A stretch of DNA of 5,015 bases, taken from contig JAPWVC010000095.1 of NCBI GenBank assembly GCA_028275195.1, positions 1 through 5,015 of the forward strand. The letters are read 5' to 3'. The notes beneath the pieces were generated by a model. It ran no database searches, was not told the origin of the DNA, and saw only the letters and a program-made list of their open reading frames with translations. Of the stretch, positions 1 to 3,857 are shown one piece after another. The position numbers were made by a program, and so were the translations under genes. Numbering within the stretch: the first letter of the stretch is position 1; each line of letters starts with the position of its first letter. Origin of the DNA: Candidatus Acetothermia bacterium (GTDB lineage: Bacteria > Bipolaricaulota > Bipolaricaulia > RBG-16-55-9 > JANLFV01).

Positions 1-99
1 CCCGTCGGGGAAGCGCTTCCCCGAGGTCGGGAGCTCGAAGGCGTCCCTGCCCGGGACCCCGTGCTTCTCCATCAGTGCCGCAACCTTTTCCAGCTCCAT
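1..99 (-). CDS. N-terminal fragment of an unrecognised conserved-looking protein (runs off left edge)
   Basis: The first 33 codons of a minus-strand gene are visible, starting MELEKVAALMEKHGVPGRDA and ending at the window edge in a Lys-Arg-Phe-Pro-Asp-Gly stretch. The ATG (99-97) is supported by a very strong Shine-Dalgarno, AAGGAGG, starting at 111 and ending 5 bases before the start codon. The N-terminus looks like one amphipathic helix followed by a polar loop. No signal peptide or membrane segment is seen. I do not recognise the family from so few residues and assign no function. It lies 46 bases downstream of yycJ on the same strand, so co-transcription is plausible. The intervening gap has a duplicated SD-like element (see 102-140). 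Confidence 0.75.
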   Translation of the reverse strand, partial: MELEKVAALMEKHGVPGRDAFELPTSGKRFPDG

Positions 100-101
100 T
101 A

Positions 102-140
102 AGCCCTCCTTGGATTTCTGAGCCCTCCTTAAGCGAGGGC
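102..140 (-). repeat. Duplicated SD-like decamer with an overlapping hairpin
   Basis: On the minus strand the decamer AAGGAGGGCT occurs twice, at 130-121 and 111-102, 19 bases apart. The second copy is the Shine-Dalgarno of the fragment gene starting at 99. The first has no start codon after it. Just upstream, GCCCTC (140-135) can pair with GAGGGC inside the first copy (127-122), giving a 6-bp stem with a 7-base loop. The same GCCCTC could instead pair with GAGGGC in the second copy (108-103), which would hide the functional ribosome site. There is no U-tract, so this is not a convincing intrinsic terminator. The repeat and base pairing are seen directly; any regulatory role is inference. Confidence 0.45.
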
Positions 141-145
141 AAGGA

Positions 146-910
146 TCATAGTATTAGCAGCTCGCTCCGGCGATCCTGCCAGGTGAGATGGAGCTCCGCC
201 CGCCCGTCCAAGTAGTTCTGGACCGTCTGGAGGGCCAGCTCAGGGCGGTTGTTCGTCCGAGAGAGGTGGGCGAGAAAGGCCGCCCGGAGTTGCCCCTTGC
301 GGGCCAGCTCCGCGAGCGCCTCGCCGCAAGCTGCGTTGGAGAGGTGGCCGACCTCGCTCCGGATCCGCTGCTTCAGCTCCCAGGGGTAGGGGCCGGTCTT
401 GAGCATCTCCAGGTCATGATTCGCCTCGAGGACCACGACCTCGCAGCTCGCTAGGCTGTCCAGGACGGCCCGGCTCACCACCCCGAGGTCCGTGGCCAGC
501 CCGACCGAGCGCTCTCCGGAGGTGATCAGATAGCCGCAAGGCTCGGCCGCATCATGAAAGACCGGGAAAGAGGTGATCCGGAAGTTGCCGAGCTCTAGTT
601 CCTTGCCGATCTCGAACGGGCGCAGTTCTTCCGAGCCACTGAGCGACCAGCGAAGGGCCGCCAGGGTCCGCCGCGAGCCGTAGAGCGGGCAATTGAACCG
701 GCGGGCCAGCGAGCTGGCCTCACAGCAGTGGTCTCCGTGCTCATGGGTGATGAGGATCGCCTTGATCAGCCGCGGCTCGAGCCCGAGGGTCTCCAGCTCC
801 TGGCGGACGCGGAGGTAGCTCAGGCCGGCATCGATGAGGATCGCCGTCCCTCCATGCTCGATGAAGGTCGAGTTCCCACTGCTGCCGCTCCCGAGGACGC
901 AGACTCTCAT
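146..910 (-). CDS. yycJ: YycJ/WalJ-family metallo-beta-lactamase-fold hydrolase (putative DNA exonuclease)
   Basis: A 254-residue cytoplasmic metallo-beta-lactamase-fold protein. The N-terminal MRVCVLGSGSSGNST is characteristic of the YycJ family, whose members are reported to be 5'-to-3' exonucleases linked to mismatch repair. The di-metal motif H56-E57-H58-G59-D60-H61 is intact. Further likely ligands and conserved residues are H119 (PVFHD), D141 (ATDLG), the EANHD box near 162-166, GHLSN with H189, and H215 (LAHLS). Length matches the family (about 260). I chose ATG at 910: an in-frame TTG at 955 would add 15 residues lying across the promoter and upstream of the family N-terminus. GAGG at 921-918 is a modest SD seven bases before the ATG. 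The gene is divergent from GDH1, and no WalRK-type regulators are visible. The stop is TGA. Family assignment is firm; nuclease function is from family knowledge. Confidence 0.93.
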   Translation of the reverse strand: MRVCVLGSGSSGNSTFIEHGGTAILIDAGLSYLRVRQELETLGLEPRLIKAILITHEHGDHCCEASSLARRFNCPLYGSRRTLAALRWSLSGSEELRPFEIGKELELGNFRITSFPVFHDAAEPCGYLITSGERSVGLATDLGVVSRAVLDSLASCEVVVLEANHDLEMLKTGPYPWELKQRIRSEVGHLSNAACGEALAELARKGQLRAAFLAHLSRTNNRPELALQTVQNYLDGRAELHLTWQDRRSELLIL

Positions 911-926
911 GGCCAAACCTCGTTGA

Positions 927-955
927 ATTATAATCCTAAAGCTCTGGTCCCCCAA
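927..955 (-). promoter_or_regulatory. Sigma-70-like promoter for yycJ, giving a very short leader
   Basis: On the minus strand a perfect -10 box TATAAT (932-927) is preceded at 17-bp spacing by TTGGGG (955-950), a half-match to the -35 consensus. The predicted transcription start near 920 leaves only about ten untranslated bases before the ATG at 910. The weak GAGG ribosome site would then sit at the extreme 5' end, or be partly excluded. The mRNA may therefore be nearly leaderless. The boxes are seen; the start site is inferred. Confidence 0.6.
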
Positions 956-962
956 ATCTTCC

Positions 963-976
963 CTGATCTGGATCAG
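963..976. promoter_or_regulatory. Perfect palindrome in the divergent promoter region (candidate operator)
   Basis: CTGATC-TG-GATCAG is an inverted repeat with 6-bp perfect arms and a 2-bp centre. It lies between the two outward-facing promoters. Its centre is about 50 bp upstream of the inferred yycJ start and about 66 bp upstream of the inferred GDH1 start, spacings common for activator sites. It also places two GATC tetramers six bases apart. No cognate regulator gene is in the window. The symmetry is directly visible; operator function is inference, and 6-bp arms can arise by chance. Confidence 0.35.
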
Positions 977-1019
977 TCCGCCGGCTGAGCTTGAGCATTA
1001 TACCCCCAGCCCTCACCTT

Positions 1020-1028
1020 TGGTATAAT
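1020..1028 (+). promoter_or_regulatory. Extended -10 promoter for GDH1
   Basis: TGG followed by the perfect box TATAAT (1023-1028) is an extended -10 element (TGN-TATAAT) of the sigma-70 class, which can work without a good -35. No -35-like hexamer is found at 16-18 bp spacing: the region 999-1006 reads TATACCCC-like, and the TTGAGC at 991-996 is 26 bp away. The predicted start near 1035 gives a leader of about 45 bases ending in the SD AGGAGG (1070-1075). The leader could form only a weak CAGGG/CCCTG stem (1039-1058). Confidence 0.65.
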
Positions 1029-1080
1029 TGCCCTCGAACAGGGGCTAAGACCACCCTGGGCTGAATTTCAGGAGGATTAG

Positions 1081-2343
1081 ATGGTGAAGGCAGCGGTAGA
1101 AGAGCTAAATCCGTTCAAGATCGCCCAGAAGCAGCTCGATGAGGCGGCCGAGATCTTAGGACTGGATGAGCCGACCCATGCGATGCTCCGCGAGCCGATG
1201 CGCGAGCTCCATGTCCTGATCCCCGTAAGGATGGACGATGGCCATGTCGAGGTCTTCAAGGGTTTCCGCGTCCAATATAATGATGCCCGTGGGCCCTGCA
1301 AGGGCGGGATCCGGTTCCACCCCCAGGAGACGATCGATACGGTCCGGGCATTGGCAGCTTGGATGACCTGGAAGACCGCGATCGTCGATCTCCCCTACGG
1401 CGGGGGTAAGGGCGGGGTGGTCTGCAACCCCAAGGAGATGTCGGAGCGAGAGCTGGAACAGCTCGCCCGGGGCTACATCCGCGCGTTAGGCGAGTTCATC
1501 GGCCCGGAGAAGGATATCCCCGCGCCAGATGTCTACACTACCCCTCAGATCATGGCCTGGATGATGGACGAGTTCTCCAAGCTCCGAGGATACAACACAC
1601 CGGGGGTGATCACCGGGAAGCCGGTCCCGCTGGGGGGCTCGCTCGGACGAGATGATGCCACCGCTCGTGGCGGGATCTACTGTGTCCGCGAGGCGGCTAA
1701 ATACCTGGGGCTCGACCTCTCCAAGGCCACGGTCGCGGTCCAGGGCTACGGGAATGCGGGGAGCTTCGCCGCGATTCTCTCTAAGAAGATCTTCGGCTCG
1801 AAGATCGTGGCGGTCAGTGACTCCCAAGGAGGGGTCTACTCCGAACGGGGACTCGATCCTTACCGCTTGCTGGAGCACAAGAAGGAGACGGGGACGGTCG
1901 CCGACTTCCCCAACTCCGAGAGGATCACGAACGAAGAGCTCCTGGAGCTGGATGTCACCGTCTTATGGCCCGCGGCGCTGGAGAATGTGATCACCAAGGA
2001 GAATGCGGGGCGGATCAAGGCCAAGATCATCGCCGAGGCGGCCAATGGCCCGACGACCCCCGAGGCGGATGAGATCCTCCACGAGAAGGGGGTCTTCGTG
2101 ATCCCCGACTTCCTCTGCAATGCCGGCGGGGTGACCGTGAGCTACTTTGAGTGGGTCCAGAATGTGAGCGGCTACTACTGGCCTCTTGAGGAGGTCCACC
2201 AGAAGCTGGACGCGAAGATGACCAAGGCCTTCCAAGAGGTCATCGGGATGTTCGAGAAGAAGCGGGTCCATATGCGGCTGGCGGCCTACCTGGTGGCGGT
2301 CCAGCGCGTAGCGGAGGCGATGAAGCTCCGCGGATGGGTATGA
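1081..2343 (+). CDS. gdhA: NAD(P)-dependent glutamate dehydrogenase, paralogue 1 (GDH1)
   Basis: A complete 420-residue hexameric-type glutamate dehydrogenase interconverting glutamate and 2-oxoglutarate plus ammonium in the cytoplasm. Family landmarks are all present with correct spacing: K74 in the CKGGIRFHP substrate motif, K98 in MTWK, catalytic K110 in LPYGGGKGG, D150 in PAPD, R190 in GGSLGR, and S354 in AGGVTVSYFEW. The dinucleotide-binding Rossmann domain starts with GYGNAG (222-227), and D247 lies at the end of the second strand. An acidic residue there often binds the adenosine ribose, but it does not settle NAD versus NADP. Departures from consensus are GGGKGG for GGAKGG, ATARG for ATGRG (193-197) and GYGNAG for GYGNVG. 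ATG at 1081 follows AGGAGG by five bases. It is the first gene of a rightward unit and has its own extended -10 promoter. Family assignment is essentially certain; direction and cofactor are not. Confidence 0.97.
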   Translation: MVKAAVEELNPFKIAQKQLDEAAEILGLDEPTHAMLREPMRELHVLIPVRMDDGHVEVFKGFRVQYNDARGPCKGGIRFHPQETIDTVRALAAWMTWKTAIVDLPYGGGKGGVVCNPKEMSERELEQLARGYIRALGEFIGPEKDIPAPDVYTTPQIMAWMMDEFSKLRGYNTPGVITGKPVPLGGSLGRDDATARGGIYCVREAAKYLGLDLSKATVAVQGYGNAGSFAAILSKKIFGSKIVAVSDSQGGVYSERGLDPYRLLEHKKETGTVADFPNSERITNEELLELDVTVLWPAALENVITKENAGRIKAKIIAEAANGPTTPEADEILHEKGVFVIPDFLCNAGGVTVSYFEWVQNVSGYYWPLEEVHQKLDAKMTKAFQEVIGMFEKKRVHMRLAAYLVAVQRVAEAMKLRGWV

Positions 2344-2368
2344 GAGTCTAACCCCCTTTCTTTCAACT

Positions 2369-2406
2369 GAGGCCCAAGGCCTCACCAACCCCGGGCCTTG
2401 GGCCTC
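2369..2406 (+). terminator. GC-rich 13-bp hairpin after GDH1, without a U-tract
   Basis: GAGGCCCAAGGCC (2369-2381) pairs perfectly with GGCCTTGGGCCTC (2394-2406): 13 bp, extendable by one G-U pair, with a loop of about 12 bases. It starts 26 bases after the GDH1 stop codon. The 3' flank is pyrimidine-rich (CCCCTCCCTCC) rather than U-rich, so it is not a classical intrinsic terminator. It could be a U-less terminator, an mRNA 3'-end stabiliser, or partly read through into the phosphoesterase gene. The left arm alone can also fold as GAGGCC-CAA-GGCCTC (2369-2383), mutually exclusive with the long stem. Base pairing is seen; termination is inferred. Confidence 0.6.
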
Positions 2407-2429
2407 CCCCTCCCTCCTCGCCCGACCCC
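2406..2429 (-). other. Putative G-quadruplex motif on the template strand
   Basis: The plus strand carries C-runs of 5, 3, 3 and 4 bases at 2406-2410, 2412-2414, 2421-2423 and 2426-2429, separated by 1, 6 and 2 bases. The minus strand therefore fits the canonical four-run G3+N1-7 quadruplex rule. It abuts the 3' foot of the GDH1 hairpin and ends 24 bases before the phosphoesterase ATG. In the rightward transcript the same tract is C-rich and G-poor, which would also suit Rho loading. The pattern is real; folding is not shown, and such motifs are commoner in GC-rich DNA. Confidence 0.45.
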
Positions 2430-2453
2430 GCCTGCCGAAGGGACCCAGAGCCG

Positions 2454-3341
2454 ATGGCTTATACAGTGGCCTACGCCACGGACTTACATGGCAACAGGAA
2501 GCTCTATGACCTGCTCCTGGAGTTCGCCTCCGCTCGAGCCTGCCAGGCCGTGATCATCGGGGGGGACATCGCACCCAAGGGGATTTATAATTGGAAGCCG
2601 GGTGAACCGATCCCCGGACTCGAGCGGCAGCGGACCTTCCTCCGGGACTACTTGATCCCCGCTTTAACCGCGTTCCGCCAGAGGACCGCAATCGAACTAT
2701 ACATCATGATGGGGAACGACGATCGCCGGGCGAACCTCGAGTTGCTCGAAGCGGCGGAGGCAGCGGGGACGATCAAGCTATTGCACGAACGGGCCTATCA
2801 GCTCGGCCCATACAAGATCGTCGGCTACCCCTTCATTCCCCCTTCGCCCTTCCTCCTCAAGGACTGGGAGAAGTATGAGGACCGCGGGCGGCTCGCCCCG
2901 CTCTGGCAGGACCCGATCCTGGACATCGCCGCGACGGGCGTCCGGACGGTCCCCTTCACCGAGAGGACCACGATCGCCGAGGACCTCCAAGGGCTGAAGA
3001 GGCTCTCCGACCCGAAGGAGACGGTCTATCTCTTCCATGCCCCACCCTACGGGACGGAGCTCGACCTGATCGAGGTCGGCGGGAGCCGCTACCAGGGCCT
3101 AGAGCTCGACCCCCATGTCGGGAGCACCGCGATCAGGAGGTTCATCAAATCCGAGCAGCCGCCACTCACCCTCCACGGCCATGTCCATCTCTCTTATAAA
3201 CTCTCCGGCCGGCGCCAGATCCAGCTCGGCCGGACGATCTGCCTCAACCCTGGGAGCCAGTTCGAGCGGGACATCTTGAATCTGGCCCTCATCGACCTGG
3301 AAGACTTGAGGGAGATCGAATTCCTCGAACTGGCCCCTTAG
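2454..3341 (+). CDS. Calcineurin-like metallophosphoesterase with a GNDD active-site variant
   Basis: A 295-residue soluble metallophosphoesterase, substrate unknown. The motifs run in order: D10-L11-H12 in the first strand, GGD with D38, G87-N88-D89-D90, H195 in LFHAPP, and H241-G242-H243-V244-H245, followed by NPGS (265-268). These form the usual two-metal site. The third motif is GNDD instead of GNH(E/D), so the usual catalytic histidine is replaced by aspartate. Related variants such as GNCD occur in phosphodiesterase-type members. Residues 95-190 form a longer-than-minimal linker, possibly a substrate cap. There is no signal peptide, so it is cytoplasmic. The start ATG at 2454 has only a weak SD (AAGGGA, 2438-2443), and I see no promoter of its own. 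It is probably transcribed by readthrough from GDH1 past the hairpin. A 7-G run (2559-2565) encodes the GGD motif. The fold is confident; the reaction is not. Confidence 0.9.
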   Translation: MAYTVAYATDLHGNRKLYDLLLEFASARACQAVIIGGDIAPKGIYNWKPGEPIPGLERQRTFLRDYLIPALTAFRQRTAIELYIMMGNDDRRANLELLEAAEAAGTIKLLHERAYQLGPYKIVGYPFIPPSPFLLKDWEKYEDRGRLAPLWQDPILDIAATGVRTVPFTERTTIAEDLQGLKRLSDPKETVYLFHAPPYGTELDLIEVGGSRYQGLELDPHVGSTAIRRFIKSEQPPLTLHGHVHLSYKLSGRRQIQLGRTICLNPGSQFERDILNLALIDLEDLREIEFLELAP

Positions 3342-3844
3342 CGGCTCCAGATCCGGACCGGGCTAGTATAGGGTGAGCTGAGGACGGCGCCGTAACCCTC
3401 GCGGGCCTCGACCTCCCGGTCATCGACGAGATGGATGTCGAGCATCCGAGCCATCCCCTCGGCCTTGTCCCCCATGAGGGCTCGATAGTAGTCGGAGATG
3501 AGGTAGTTCAGTCGCTCCAGCAGGAGCACGAGCGCATCGCTCTTCTCATTGACCCAGATGATGATGTCGACATCGGAGCATGGCCGGGCCCGGTCCTCCA
3601 TACAACTACCATAGATGTAGACACTCCGAACCACCGTCCCCAGCCGGCTCAGGTATTGGCAGATCTGGTTGACCAGGGCATAGCGGAAGGTGCTGTGGAC
3701 CCAGCTATCACCCCGAGCGAGGAGCTGGAGGACCTCTTCCGGGGGCCTTCGCAGCTTCTTGGCGCAGAAGGTGAGTGCCTGGGTGAAGGTCCGGACCACA
3801 TCCAGGCTCAAGCCCAAGAGACCGCTCGGGACATAGCTATTCAT
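3338..3844 (-). CDS. MNT-like nucleotidyltransferase-domain protein (DNA polymerase beta superfamily)
   Basis: A 168-residue protein with a minimal nucleotidyltransferase core. G79-S80 is followed after the usual spacing by RARP-C-SDVDI, giving catalytic D91 and D93. A third acidic residue is likely D136 in MLDIHLVDD. Residues 10-70 are largely helical and precede the catalytic strand, so the protein is longer than minimal MNT antitoxins. No HEPN partner, kinase or resistance-type C-terminal domain is present. Start ATG 3844 has the strong SD AGGAGG (3854-3849), which directly follows the GDH2 stop, so it is the second gene of a GDH2 operon and probably translationally coupled. Its stop overlaps the convergent phosphoesterase stop. 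Possible roles are nucleotidylation of a protein, small molecule or RNA; MNT-type toxin-antitoxin is less likely without a HEPN neighbour. The superfamily is clear, the target unknown. Confidence 0.88.
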   Translation of the reverse strand: MNSYVPSGLLGLSLDVVRTFTQALTFCAKKLRRPPEEVLQLLARGDSWVHSTFRYALVNQICQYLSRLGTVVRSVYIYGSCMEDRARPCSDVDIIIWVNEKSDALVLLLERLNYLISDYYRALMGDKAEGMARMLDIHLVDDREVEAREGYGAVLSSPYTSPVRIWSR

Positions 3845-3857
3845 TCACCCTCCTTTA
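3845..3857 (-). promoter_or_regulatory. Coupled stop / Shine-Dalgarno junction between GDH2 and the nucleotidyltransferase
   Basis: On the minus strand the GDH2 stop TAA (3857-3855) runs straight into AGGAGGG (3854-3848), then TGA, then the ATG of the nucleotidyltransferase at 3844. The last A of the stop codon can be the first base of an AAGGAGG ribosome site. Ribosomes finishing GDH2 would cover this site, so the two proteins are probably made in linked amounts. There is no room for a separate promoter or terminator. Confidence 0.8.

Noticed and set aside
122..140. Intrinsic terminator after yycJ
   Set aside because: The stem is only 6 bp and no U-run follows on the minus strand; the arm coincides with an SD-like repeat instead.
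145..150. TATGAT on the minus strand as a separate promoter for the left-edge gene
   Set aside because: It matches the -10 box at five of six bases but overlaps the yycJ stop, and no -35-like hexamer lies at 17-bp spacing.
911..955. TTG at 955 as the start of yycJ, adding 15 residues
   Set aside because: The extension covers the promoter boxes and precedes the MRVCVLGSGSSGNS start typical of the family. ATG at 910 also has a correctly spaced GAGG.
991..1028. TTGAGC (991-996) as the -35 box for the GDH1 promoter
   Set aside because: It is 26 bp from the TATAAT box, far outside the functional 16-18 bp range; the extended -10 TG explains the promoter better.
1402..1420. G-quadruplex in the GDH1 coding strand
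   Set aside because: Only three runs of three or more G are present (5, 3 and 4), followed by GG. They simply encode the conserved PYGGGKGG motif.
3338..3844. MNT/HEPN toxin-antitoxin module
   Set aside because: The nucleotidyltransferase has no HEPN-type partner on either side. Its upstream neighbour is GDH2 and its downstream neighbour is a convergent phosphoesterase.
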